From Cloacibacillus porcorum (GTDB lineage Bacteria; Synergistota; Synergistia; Synergistales; Synergistaceae), in the NCBI RefSeq assembly GCF_001701045.1, contig NZ_CP016757.1, positions 1-64,000 on the forward strand: a stretch of DNA of 64,000 bases, read 5' to 3'. How positions within the stretch are numbered: position 1 is the stretch's first letter; every line of letters begins with the position of its first letter. The position numbers were made by a program, and so were the translations under genes. Below the pieces are notes generated by a model that saw nothing but the letters and a program-made list of their open reading frames with translations, made no database searches and was not told the origin of the DNA. Below are positions 18,212-26,487 of the stretch, in pieces.

Positions 18212-18874
18212 ATGGTAAAACCTAAGACTTTGACGGAGGCTGCTTATGAGGATATAAAGCAGTGGATACTTGAGGGAGAGATAACCCCCGGCAGCAAGAT
18301 AAGTCTTGAGGATACGGCGTCACGTTTAGAGGTAAGCATGACTCCAATTCGGGAGGCTCTTACGAAGCTTCAGCAGGAGGGACTTGTGGAATATATTCCG
18401 CGCGCCGGTTGGAGGGCGTCAAAACTCTCAAAGAAAACCTACTTCAAATATAGGGAATTACAGCTTCTTTTGGAGCTGACGCTCACAGAGCTGGCCTTTC
18501 CATATGTTACGGACGAGGCGATAAAGTCTATGGAAGAGGCAAACGAGAGGCTTCGCTATTTCCTTGAGACCCTCCCGAAGAAGGAGCTCCCGCGGGCTCT
18601 CCTTAAAGAAAACGATACAATTCATATGACCCTCTTTTCCTGTTACGGCAACGAGGTAATGACAAATATGCTCCAGAATGTGTGGGACTCGATGAGTTAT
18701 TACCGAATGGTCATGTTCAGCACCTACTATTATCGTGAGATTGGCTATAAAGATCACGAACAGATAATCAAAGCGCTTAAGAAAAAAGATGCTCAGGCGG
18801 TCAGATACGCGATGGAGCACCATCTCTCAGAGGGGCCGATATGTCTTGAAGAAAATTTTGACGAAGAACTATAG
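18212..18874 (+). CDS. GntR-family transcriptional regulator
   Basis: This 220-aa regulator has an N-terminal winged helix (residues ~5-75). It contains AYEDIKQWILEGEITPGSKI and the recognition-helix region ASRLEVSMTPIREALTKLQ, typical of the FadR/VanR subgroup. The all-helical C-terminal ligand-binding domain contains NDTIHMTLFSCYGNEVM. It sits between amidohydrolase paralogs 2 and 3 in the same orientation and is a good candidate for the local regulator of this island. Its start has AAAGGACGTG upstream. The 135-base spacer before it shows no clear operator. Confidence 0.9.
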   Translation: MVKPKTLTEAAYEDIKQWILEGEITPGSKISLEDTASRLEVSMTPIREALTKLQQEGLVEYIPRAGWRASKLSKKTYFKYRELQLLLELTLTELAFPYVTDEAIKSMEEANERLRYFLETLPKKELPRALLKENDTIHMTLFSCYGNEVMTNMLQNVWDSMSYYRMVMFSTYYYREIGYKDHEQIIKALKKKDAQAVRYAMEHHLSEGPICLEENFDEEL

Positions 18875-18911
18875 GCTGCACCAAACGACAGGCAGAAAAG
18901 GGTGGTTGTAA

Positions 18912-20093
18912 ATGGAGTCTCTGGTAATCAGAAAGGCGATGGTTTTCGACGGCGGAAGAGCGCTTGCGGGCCTCTACGATATCCTGATCGAAAAATCGGT
19001 CATTAAATCGATAACGCCATATGACCCCGATACAAAATTTGCGGGAATAGAGAGTATTGACGCGGATGGAAAGACAGCCATTCCCGGGCTGATGGATCTG
19101 CATGTGCATCTGACTTGGAACGGCGGCGCGGACCCCGCGGAGGATATTCGCCGTGAAAACGCGGAGGAGCACCTTCTCACAACTGTTGGCAGCGCATTAA
19201 AATACCTCGCGGCGGGGATCACCTCCGTAAGAGATCTTGGATCGCCGGGGGATGCCGCGATTTTCGTCGATCGGGCCATAAAGGCTGGCAAGTTCCAGGG
19301 GCCGAGAATCTTTGCGAGCGGTCAGTCTATCATTATGACCGGCGGACACGACCCTTTTCACGGGATTATGGCCGACGGTCCCTGGGAGGTGCTGAGGGCC
19401 GTAAGAAGACAGGTGGCGCTGGGAGCCCCCATGATAAAGATATCCGCGACTGGCGGCGTCTATGGCCGCACAGAGGGAGAGGGGGTCGACGATGTCGAAC
19501 TGCGTCAGGAAGAGGTCGATATGATCGTGGACGAGGCCCACCGCCGGAATGTGAAGGTCACGGCGCACGCGATCGGCGAAGCCGGCATCAGGGGCTGCCT
19601 GAAGGCGGGAATAGACTGCATCGAACATGGACACTGCATCACGGAGGATATGGCGGCGGAGATGAGGGAGAAAGGTACAGCCCTCGTTCCGACCTTCTAT
19701 ATTTATCAGCATCTTTCCTCAAGCGCCGAGGTGCCGGAATATGCCCGCAAAAAGGCTGCCGATATCATTGCGCGGCACCGTAACGCGCTTAAATGGTGCC
19801 ATGAGGCCGGAGTCCTTATCGGCGCCGGATCCGACGCCGGATCACCATACTCCCCGCACCCCTCGCTGATGGAAGAACTTTACGCTCTTGAAGAGGGAGG
19901 TCTCAGCAAAGAAGAGGTCCTGACCGCCGCCACGGGAAACGCGGCGAGGATAATAGGTGTTTCGGAAAGGCTTGGTTTTATCAAAGAGGGCTATCTGGCG
20001 GATATTGTGATCGTCAACGGCGACCCCTTGGAATCGCTCTCAGCGCTTGAACGGCCGGCGCATGTGATTAAAGATGGAGAGGTAATTTTTTAA
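18912..20093 (+). CDS. Metal-dependent amidohydrolase (paralog 3)
   Basis: This 393-aa enzyme is from the same group as its neighbours. Motifs are GLMDLHVHLTWNGG, MIKISATGGVYG, VTAHAIGEAGIRG, IEHGHCI and GAGSDAGSPYSPH, and the C-terminal GFIKEGYLADIVIVNGDPL. It begins 37 bases after the GntR gene. Its stop shares a base with the start of paralog 4 (TAATG), so the two are co-translated. The divergent residues after the fourth metal motif (SDAG rather than SDM or SDI) suggest a different substrate from paralogs 1, 2 and 4. Confidence 0.88.
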   Translation: MESLVIRKAMVFDGGRALAGLYDILIEKSVIKSITPYDPDTKFAGIESIDADGKTAIPGLMDLHVHLTWNGGADPAEDIRRENAEEHLLTTVGSALKYLAAGITSVRDLGSPGDAAIFVDRAIKAGKFQGPRIFASGQSIIMTGGHDPFHGIMADGPWEVLRAVRRQVALGAPMIKISATGGVYGRTEGEGVDDVELRQEEVDMIVDEAHRRNVKVTAHAIGEAGIRGCLKAGIDCIEHGHCITEDMAAEMREKGTALVPTFYIYQHLSSSAEVPEYARKKAADIIARHRNALKWCHEAGVLIGAGSDAGSPYSPHPSLMEELYALEEGGLSKEEVLTAATGNAARIIGVSERLGFIKEGYLADIVIVNGDPLESLSALERPAHVIKDGEVIF

Positions 20094-21358
20094 TGGAGCA
20101 GCATTACCTTATCTGCGGTAGGTTTTTTGACGGCGTCAACAACGACATTCAGACAGATGTAAAGGTCATCGTATGCGGCGGTAAAATTGTCGAGACCGGC
20201 AAAAATCTTCTGCCGCCGGCGGGCTCCGTTGTCACGGACCTGTCAATGTGTATGGTAACGCCGGGTTTTATCGACGCTCACGCCCATTATGAGTTTGTTG
20301 GGCCTGAGACTTTCAATTCTTTCTCCGTAACGGATTCTGAAGAGATGAAAGCTCTCAATATGGCCTATAACGCGACCCAGTCGCTGCAAAAGGGTTTCAC
20401 CACTGTGAGGATCACCGGTACCGCATTTCGGGGCTTTGGCTGCGTTGATGTAAAGAGGGCTGTCGAAAGGGGTTTTTTCCCCGCCTCAAGGATGATCGTC
20501 GCTCCGCATGCGCTGGGTACCCCCGGAGGGCATTGGGATTTTTCAATTTTTCACGGCAACGCCAACCCGTTTATCTCTGATTTTATGGAGCAGCCCTATG
20601 CGATTGGCACGGGGCCGGATATGTTTAAATACCTTGTCCGTAAACAGATAAAGTATGGGGCCGATTTCATCAAGATCATGGCGGCCGGCGGCTTCGCCTC
20701 TCCGGGTGACGATCCCGGAGAGATGCAGCTCGACCGCGATGAAATCAAGGCGATCATCGATACGGCCCACCTTGCGAAAAAAACGGTAATTGCCCATGCC
20801 TATACCGCGGAATCGATCGACCTGCTTATCGAGTTGGGAATAGATGAAATCGAGCATGGCACGCTGATGAACGGGAGAACGGCGCAGAAGATGTTGGAAG
20901 CCGATGTGAAATATGTGCCGACGCTTTTTTCACTGATGCCTCCGGACGATGATATCGACCCCTCGAAGCTGCCGCCAAAAAGCGAGGCTTTTGTCAGAAA
21001 ATTGGCGAAATATGACGAGCAGTTGAAGGAGAGCCGCGAAGTCGTCATCGATTTAGTGAAAAACGGCGGCATCAAGATCGGCCTTGGTTCGGATATCGTT
21101 GGTATCTATCCAAATCACGACGGTTGGCGAGAGTTCAAAGCATGGGTAGACCTCGGAATACCGCCGATGAGGGCGCTTTTTGCCGCGACGAGCGTCAATG
21201 CTGAAATCGTCGGGTGTCCTGACCTTGGCGCTCTCGTGCCGGGAAAGACGGCTGACATCGCGGCTTGGAAACGGGATCTTCTCACGGACCCCAGAGCAGC
21301 CTCGGAGTGTGCCTTTGTCATGAAAGAGGGTAAGATTTACAAGAATATAATAAATTGA
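20093..21358 (+). CDS. Metal-dependent amidohydrolase (paralog 4)
   Basis: This 421-aa amidohydrolase has GFIDAHAHYEFVG, FIKIMAAGGFASPGDDPG, VIAHAYTAES, IEHGTLM and GLGSDIVG. It aligns by eye most closely with paralog 1 on the other strand, sharing the GGFA/DDP region, an acidic lid and ADIAAWKRDLL near the end. It shares one base with paralog 3. A strong hairpin follows, closing the unit. The pair may form products with complementary specificities or a hetero-oligomer (speculative). Confidence 0.87.
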   Translation: MEQHYLICGRFFDGVNNDIQTDVKVIVCGGKIVETGKNLLPPAGSVVTDLSMCMVTPGFIDAHAHYEFVGPETFNSFSVTDSEEMKALNMAYNATQSLQKGFTTVRITGTAFRGFGCVDVKRAVERGFFPASRMIVAPHALGTPGGHWDFSIFHGNANPFISDFMEQPYAIGTGPDMFKYLVRKQIKYGADFIKIMAAGGFASPGDDPGEMQLDRDEIKAIIDTAHLAKKTVIAHAYTAESIDLLIELGIDEIEHGTLMNGRTAQKMLEADVKYVPTLFSLMPPDDDIDPSKLPPKSEAFVRKLAKYDEQLKESREVVIDLVKNGGIKIGLGSDIVGIYPNHDGWREFKAWVDLGIPPMRALFAATSVNAEIVGCPDLGALVPGKTADIAAWKRDLLTDPRAASECAFVMKEGKIYKNIIN

Positions 21359-21365
21359 ATTCTGT

Positions 21366-21412
21366 AGCCATAAGCGGCCATTGTCTTTCTGCCGTGGCCG
21401 CTTGTGGCTTTA
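21366..21412. terminator. Bidirectional terminator between convergent genes
   Basis: AGCCATAAGCGGCCA (21366-21380) pairs with TGGCCGCTTGTGGCT (21395-21409) with one mismatch. A short T-rich flank follows. Confidence 0.7.
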
Positions 21413-21440
21413 CTCGGCGTCAGCGCCGCGCCAATTCCCT

Positions 21441-22001
21441 TTATAGAACGTCGAAGATTATCTTCGCCGCTATCGCGAGCAGGACGCCGCCGCCGAGGTA
21501 TTCGGCCCTTTTGCCGAAGGCGGTCCCGAAACGTTTGCCGACAAGCGCGCCGAATATTGAGAGTGAGAACGTAATAATTCCGGCAAGTATGGCGAGGATC
21601 AGCGCCGAACCGCCGGTGCTTTCGATTGAAAAGCCCACCGCGAGGGCGTCGAGCGAGGTGGCGAAGGCCAGCATGACGACGTTCTTCAGTGTAACCGTCA
21701 TGCAGCTGCCGCCGCCCTTTTCACAGTCCCGCGCCTCCCTTATCATATTGACCGCCACCCATATTATGAGCGCCGCGGCGATCCACGGCGTCCAGCTGTC
21801 AAAGAAGCCGCTCAGGTGCTCTGCGATCTCGCCGCCGAGCAGAGGCATGAAGAACTGAAAGAGACCGAAGGCGGCGCCGAGGATGAAGGCCTCGCGCAGC
21901 CGCAGCCGTTCGTGGCAGAGTCCGATACAGATTGAGACGGAAAAGGCGTCCATCGCAAGCGACGCCGCGGTCGCCGCCGCGGCGAGATATTCTCCAAACA
22001 T
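21441..22001 (-). CDS. mntP: MntP-like manganese efflux protein
   Basis: This 186-aa, six-helix membrane protein is of the MntP (DUF204) family. Paired conserved segments SLAMDAFSVSICIG (helix 1) and FATSLDALAVGFSIE (helix 4) carry the acidic residues of the internal repeat. The family exports Mn2+. The gene follows the AI-2E-family gene with only 2 bases between stop and start, so the two form an operon. No yybP-ykoY-type riboswitch was recognised upstream. Ends convergently with paralog 4. Confidence 0.9.
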   Translation of the reverse strand: MFGEYLAAAATAASLAMDAFSVSICIGLCHERLRLREAFILGAAFGLFQFFMPLLGGEIAEHLSGFFDSWTPWIAAALIIWVAVNMIREARDCEKGGGSCMTVTLKNVVMLAFATSLDALAVGFSIESTGGSALILAILAGIITFSLSIFGALVGKRFGTAFGKRAEYLGGGVLLAIAAKIIFDVL

Positions 22002-22003
22002 AG

Positions 22004-23107
22004 TTAACCGTGATGCCTCCTGAGCCAGCGTTTCCGATATAGGTCACAAACTGATACAAAGAGTACAAGCACAAGCGGTCCGACGAATATCCCCAGGAAG
22101 CCCCAGACCATCACCCCGCCGAAGAGCCCCATTATTATCAGCAGCGTCGGTATCTCGCATCCGCCGCTGCCGCCGCTGATGAGGAAGGGACGCAGCAGGT
22201 TGTCTATAGTCCCTACCACGAGAAGTCCCCAGGTAAAGAGAATTGCCGCGTTTTTGAGGTCTCCAGTAAGGGCCAGATATATGGAGCCTGGAACCCAGAC
22301 GACCGCCGTGCCCGCAGGAAACATGCCGAAGAAAAACATCAGCATGCCGAAGAGCATCGGACTTCCGAGGCCGACGAACCACCAGCCGACGCCGCCGATG
22401 AGGGCCTGCAGCGCTACGGTGAGGATGATGCCGTAGACGATGGAGTTGAGGATGCTGCCGGTACGGGAGAAGAAATCTTCGCTTTCGTCATGGGAGAGCG
22501 GAATGACGCTCTTCACGTAGTCGACGATCTTTTCACCGTCGCGGATGAGGAAGAAGGAGATCATGGTGGTGATCATCACGTTGAGGATGAAGCTGGAGCC
22601 CTGCTCTATGAGATAGGCGGAGAGCGAGCTGAGGAACTTTGCCGACCACTGGGCGAAGTATTGCAGTACGGATTTCACCGCCTCGGAGTTTTCCAGGAAC
22701 GAGGTCAGATAGTCCGCGGCCCATACTGGCAGCCAGGCGGGGAAGTTGAAGTCCTTACCGCTGTAGGCTTGCTGCTGGATATTCGCGAGGAGTTGTGAGA
22801 AGTCGGCCCCCATGCCGGCCGCCTCGCGCCCCAGCGTTGAAAGGGCGTAGAGGATCGGAACTATACAGATCAGCAGGAAGAGCGTCAGTGTGATGCCAGC
22901 GGCGATACCGGGAAAACGGTTCCGCATCAGTCTCTGGTTAACGAAACGGTATATCGGCATTGAGATAAAGGAGAGCATTGCCGCCCAGAGGGTCGGCGTC
23001 GATATCGGCGCCGTTATATCCCAGGCGAGCAGGGCAAACAGCGCGAAAAAAATCATGAAAGGCAAGTTATCGCCTAAGAAATTTACTGATTCTTTATGTG
23101 GGCTCAT
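22004..23107 (-). CDS. AI-2E family (UPF0118) membrane protein
   Basis: This 367-aa polytopic protein has hydrophobic N-terminal helices, a middle soluble segment and C-terminal helices. Typical family stretches include YLIEQGSSFILNVMITTMIS, FFLIRDGEKIVDYV and MLFFFGMFPAGTAVVWVPG. The family includes the putative AI-2 exporter TqsA and some Na+/H+ antiporters, so the label is a family name only. GAGAGGAA lies about 10 bases upstream of the ATG. It is divergent from ftsZ, separated by about 85 bases. Confidence 0.88.
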   Translation of the reverse strand: MSPHKESVNFLGDNLPFMIFFALFALLAWDITAPISTPTLWAAMLSFISMPIYRFVNQRLMRNRFPGIAAGITLTLFLLICIVPILYALSTLGREAAGMGADFSQLLANIQQQAYSGKDFNFPAWLPVWAADYLTSFLENSEAVKSVLQYFAQWSAKFLSSLSAYLIEQGSSFILNVMITTMISFFLIRDGEKIVDYVKSVIPLSHDESEDFFSRTGSILNSIVYGIILTVALQALIGGVGWWFVGLGSPMLFGMLMFFFGMFPAGTAVVWVPGSIYLALTGDLKNAAILFTWGLLVVGTIDNLLRPFLISGGSGGCEIPTLLIIMGLFGGVMVWGFLGIFVGPLVLVLFVSVCDLYRKRWLRRHHG

Positions 23108-23192
23108 ATAATATAATTCCTCTCAATGCTATAATAAGATACGGAGAATATTATACATCAACCAGGTATAGAAAGAGGTGGGTGTTTTGAGC

Positions 23193-24566
23193 ATGCCGGC
23201 GGAAAATTTGTATGACCGGGAAGAGCGCGAGCTTATTGTTCCCGGCAGCGGCGATAGATCGGAAACTGAAATGTTAAATGAATCAGCACCGAAATCCCAG
23301 ACAATCTTTAAAAAGGCGATAAAGGTCATAGCTGTAGGCGGCGGCGGCGGAAACGCACTCAACCATATCATCTCACGTGGTATTGAAGGCGTCGATATGC
23401 TTGCCGTGAACACCGACATCCGTTCGCTTGAGATGTCGCTCTGCGATTCGAAGATCATCCTCGGAGAACAGGTGACGAAGGGGTTGGGTGCGGGAGCGGT
23501 TCCTGAGGTCGGCGAGCGTGCCGCGCTGGAGTCGATAAACGATATCCGCGCCTACCTCAAGGGGACCGACATGGTCTACCTTGCGGCGGGCATGGGGGGC
23601 GGCACTGGAACGGGAGCCATCCCTATCATCGCGCGCGCCGCGAAAGAGATGGGGATCCTTACTGTGGCTGTGGTGACTAAGCCCTTCTCGTTCGAGGGAA
23701 AGCGGCGGCGCCGCTACGCCGAAGAGGGGATTGAGAAACTCTTCCCGGAGGTCGACGCGCTGATCGTTGTGCCGAACGACAGGCTGCTCGACATCTCCCA
23801 TAAGACGACGTCGCTGATGGAGGCTTTTCCTCTTGCGGATGAGATACTCCGCCAGGCGGTTCAGGGCGTCACCGACCTTGTGACGCGTCCAGGACTTGTG
23901 AATGTCGACTTCGCCGACCTCAAGACCGTCATGCGCGGCGCCGGGCGCTCCGTGATGGGTATCGGAACCGCGAACGGCGAGGACTGCGTGATAAAGGCGG
24001 TGAAAAACGCGCTTGAAAGCCCGCTGATGGAATGCTCCATGCACGGCGCGAAGGGCGTGCTGATGAACATCACCTATAAAGGCGAACTGCCTCTCTACGA
24101 AATAAGCCGCGCCGCGGAGATCGTGGAAGAGGTTATCTCTGACGACGCCAACTTTATCTGGGGCTGCGTAGCTGATCCGTTAATAGAGAACGACGTCGAG
24201 ATAACGGTCGTCGCCGCCGGTTTTGACGAATCGCAGGGCAGCGTTATGCCGGCGGTGAAAAATGAAAAGCCGGAAACCTCCTTTGGAACGGCAAAAGCGG
24301 AGACCGTTGCCGTGTCCCGTGAGGAGGCAAATACTGCCGTTCAGTCCGAAGAGGTGGTCGAAGTTCCACCCGCGCCGCGATATGAGCGCCGCCGTCCGTT
24401 AGAGCGTGAGGCGCATATTCCCGCCTGGCTGCTTGAAGAGGAGCCCGAGGAGACGAAGGCCGCCGACAATAAGAAACCGACCACTTACACTAAGCCGTCT
24501 ACATACGAAGTCTATGAAAATCCGACCTTCGTCCGCAGGGGGAACAGTCTGAAGAAACCGCAGTAA
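23193..24566 (+). CDS. ftsZ: Cell division protein FtsZ
   Basis: FtsZ is the tubulin-like GTPase that forms the division ring. The GTP-binding motif GGGTGTGAIP and VGGGGGNALNHII are present, as is the T7 loop NVDFADLKTVM. About 40 residues precede the fold. The C-terminal tail contains IPAWLLEEEPE and, at the extreme end, NPTFVRRGN, both resembling the conserved C-terminal peptide. Start choice is uncertain: GTG at 23178, TTG at 23187 or ATG at 23193, with AGAGGTGGG at 23174-23182. It stands alone, without ftsA or ftsQ. A TATAAT at 23130-23135 may be its -10. Confidence 0.95.
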   Translation: MPAENLYDREERELIVPGSGDRSETEMLNESAPKSQTIFKKAIKVIAVGGGGGNALNHIISRGIEGVDMLAVNTDIRSLEMSLCDSKIILGEQVTKGLGAGAVPEVGERAALESINDIRAYLKGTDMVYLAAGMGGGTGTGAIPIIARAAKEMGILTVAVVTKPFSFEGKRRRRYAEEGIEKLFPEVDALIVVPNDRLLDISHKTTSLMEAFPLADEILRQAVQGVTDLVTRPGLVNVDFADLKTVMRGAGRSVMGIGTANGEDCVIKAVKNALESPLMECSMHGAKGVLMNITYKGELPLYEISRAAEIVEEVISDDANFIWGCVADPLIENDVEITVVAAGFDESQGSVMPAVKNEKPETSFGTAKAETVAVSREEANTAVQSEEVVEVPPAPRYERRRPLEREAHIPAWLLEEEPEETKAADNKKPTTYTKPSTYEVYENPTFVRRGNSLKKPQ

Positions 24567-24615
24567 TCAGTTCCCGCTTGTTTTTTTACTAAAAACTTTA
24601 TCTTTACGATATGTT

Positions 24616-24651
24616 AGGAGCTCTTCTCTATCAGGACGAGCTCCTTTTTTT
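24616..24651 (+). terminator. Intrinsic terminator of ftsZ
   Basis: AGGAGCTC (24616-24623) pairs with GAGCTCCT (24638-24645) around a 14-base loop, followed by seven or more Ts. Confidence 0.85.
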
Positions 24652-24724
24652 GGTCCTCTGTCATATTCCATGTGCGCTGCATATATAGGTTAATAAAAAT
24701 CAAATTAATTAGACACATTTTTAT

Positions 24725-24742
24725 TGTGGATATTGTGGATAA
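24725..24742. promoter_or_regulatory. Two abutting DnaA-box 9-mers
   Basis: TGTGGATAT (24725-24733) is followed without a gap by the perfect TGTGGATAA (24734-24742). They lie in the 270-base AT-rich spacer between the ftsZ terminator and the next gene. They may be a DnaA-regulated promoter element or a titration site. Confidence 0.5.
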
Positions 24743-24835
24743 ATGGGAGACATAGGCGAAAAATCCTGCCGGATGGTATAATGTATAGGTTTCGAGAGAG
24801 AGAAACAGCCACGCTATTAAACGGAGGAATAAAAG

Positions 24836-25336
24836 ATGTCCGTAAAGACAGACGCAGAATTTGATTATGAGATATGTTCAAGCAGAATAAGGCCGATAGC
24901 GGAGGCCCTCATCAAAAAATATGACGAACTGCACCATATAGACCCCGATAAGATTCTCTTTGTCGTCAACCATAAGAGCGCGGGCAGCAAAAAGCAGATG
25001 ACGCTCGCTAAGACGACGAAGATATCGCCGAAGTGGACGGAGCTGATCTATCAGCTCGGCTCCTGCTCCTATTTTTATATGATAGAGTTTTACGCGAAGA
25101 CGACGGCGACGATGGACGAAAGCCAGATGGTGGCGCTCGTATACCGCGAACTGCGCCGTATCGGACCGGAGGGCGAGATACTGACCCCCGACGTTCACGA
25201 CTGGTGGCAGATACTGATGGGGCTTGGACGTAAATGGTTCTATCCCGACAGCACCTGTCCCAATCTGCTTGACGAAAATGTCGACTGGAAGAAGCTCATG
25301 GGCACCTACTACGAGGAGATTCACCAGGGAGAGTAA
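24836..25336 (+). CDS. Putative metallopeptidase-fold protein with altered zinc motif
   Basis: This 166-aa protein resembles small putative metallopeptidases of the phage-associated type, which have an HELxH zinc motif followed by HDxxD/HDW. Here the corresponding stretch (about residues 100-125) reads LVYRELRRIGPEG ... VHDWWQIL. Both motif histidines are replaced by Arg while the Glu and downstream His-Asp are kept. If the family assignment is right, it is likely catalytically inactive or metal-free. Tandem DnaA boxes lie about 100 bases upstream. AAACGGAGG gives a good ribosome-binding site. Family assignment is from memory of patterns. Confidence 0.55.
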   Translation: MSVKTDAEFDYEICSSRIRPIAEALIKKYDELHHIDPDKILFVVNHKSAGSKKQMTLAKTTKISPKWTELIYQLGSCSYFYMIEFYAKTTATMDESQMVALVYRELRRIGPEGEILTPDVHDWWQILMGLGRKWFYPDSTCPNLLDENVDWKKLMGTYYEEIHQGE

Positions 25337-25448
25337 CACCCCGCGGAGCCCTCATATATTTAACACAAAAACGCCATATATCAGCCATAAAACCTTCACA
25401 TCGGCGGCCTATACTTTGTTTATGTAAGAAAAAACAGAGGTGGTGCAG

Positions 25449-25751
25449 ATGATGAAGGTTTTTTTCGATAAGATAAAGAAAGCGGCGGCGCTTGCGCTGA
25501 CGGTGGTTGTGGTCGCCGCCGGAAGCGCCGCTGCCGCCCCGCGAAGTCCCGCAATGCCGCCGAAAAACCACGGTCAGATGATGGTACATCCCAATCAGCT
25601 CCCGCGGCATAAGCCGGCGCCGCGTGTCGCGCCCAGGTCCGTTCCCGCGCCGCGTTATCACGACGGCGGTTCCGGCGATACTGTTAAAGCGCTGGCCGTC
25701 GGCGCCGTTATCGGCGCCGTCATCGGCAGCCTCGCCGCTAATTCAAAATAG
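25449..25751 (+). CDS. Small secreted Pro-rich protein with glycine-zipper tail
   Basis: This ~100-aa protein has an N-terminal signal peptide (about residues 1-30, KKAAALALTVVVVAAGSAAA). A short Pro/Arg/His-rich region follows. It ends in a hydrophobic Gly/Ala-spaced helix (LAVGAVIGAVIGSLAAN), resembling glycine-zipper outer-membrane-associated peptides. GAGGTGG upstream supports ATG 25449 or 25452. The next gene has the same layout. Function unknown. Confidence 0.6.
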   Translation: MMKVFFDKIKKAAALALTVVVVAAGSAAAAPRSPAMPPKNHGQMMVHPNQLPRHKPAPRVAPRSVPAPRYHDGGSGDTVKALAVGAVIGAVIGSLAANSK

Positions 25752-25860
25752 ACCTTCTTTTTATCTCTTGCGTAAAAGCCGGATTACCTCATCCTGCCGG
25801 GCATTATTTTCTGCCGCGGCCGGCTGTTGGTTTATCTCAGAGATGTGAGGAGGTGTGAAA

Positions 25861-26373
25861 ATGAAATGTCTAAGCAGACCTGCGGCGGCGCTTACGCTGC
25901 TGCTGTTTGCCGCTGGCGGGGCCTTTGCCGCCCCTCAGGGAGCGCCGCCCGGACACAGGCCCCCAATGGGAGCGGGCCCCGTGCGGATCAATAACTCCAT
26001 GCCGGCCGTGCGTCATAATGGCGGTCCTAAGCCTGGCGGTCCCGGACCTCAGATGCGTCCGCTGCCTCCGGGGCAGAACCGTCCCCCAGGTCCCGGGCAG
26101 GTGAGGCCTGGCGGTCCGCAGATGGGCCCCCGGCCCGTAAGGCCGCTGCCGCCGCGCCCCAATATGGCTCCCGGAGTTATGAGGCCGCCGCTTGTCCCCG
26201 TACCGCGGCCGAATTACCGTGCTCCCGTATGGCATCCGCGCCCGCAGCCTTATTACGGCCCAGGTTATTACCGTGAGAGGGATAACGACGATACAGGCAA
26301 GATCGTGCTCGGCGTCATCGGCGGTCTGATCATTGGCGGAATGCTGAGCGGCGCGATGAACAGCTCGAATTAA
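25861..26373 (+). CDS. Secreted Pro/Gly-rich protein with glycine-zipper tail
   Basis: This ~170-aa protein has a signal peptide ending near AGGAFAAP and a long low-complexity region dominated by Pro, Gly, Arg and Met (repeated GGP, RPLPP, GPGQ). A Tyr-rich patch (YYGPGYY) follows. It ends with a Gly-zipper helix (IVLGVIGGLIIGGMLSGA). GAGGAGGT lies 6 bases before the ATG. It parallels the preceding gene in layout and may share a cell-envelope role. It has no recognised homologue family. Confidence 0.6.
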   Translation: MKCLSRPAAALTLLLFAAGGAFAAPQGAPPGHRPPMGAGPVRINNSMPAVRHNGGPKPGGPGPQMRPLPPGQNRPPGPGQVRPGGPQMGPRPVRPLPPRPNMAPGVMRPPLVPVPRPNYRAPVWHPRPQPYYGPGYYRERDNDDTGKIVLGVIGGLIIGGMLSGAMNSSN

Positions 26374-26408
26374 GCGTCGTTTCGCCGCTTATGCGGTGCG
26401 AAACGCAA

Positions 26409-26453
26409 AAGCGGAAAGGGAGGTCATTATCCCTTTCCGCTTCCCTCTTTTTT
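26409..26453. terminator. Terminator between convergent genes
   Basis: AAGCGGAAAGGGA (26409-26421) pairs with TCCCTTTCCGCTT (26430-26442), followed by CCC and a T-run to 26453. A second inverted repeat (GTTTCGCCGC/GCGGTGCGAAAC) precedes it at about 26378-26404. Confidence 0.85.
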
Positions 26454-26487
26454 GAAGTCTCCCGCGCCGCGGGAGGGGCAGACGCTA

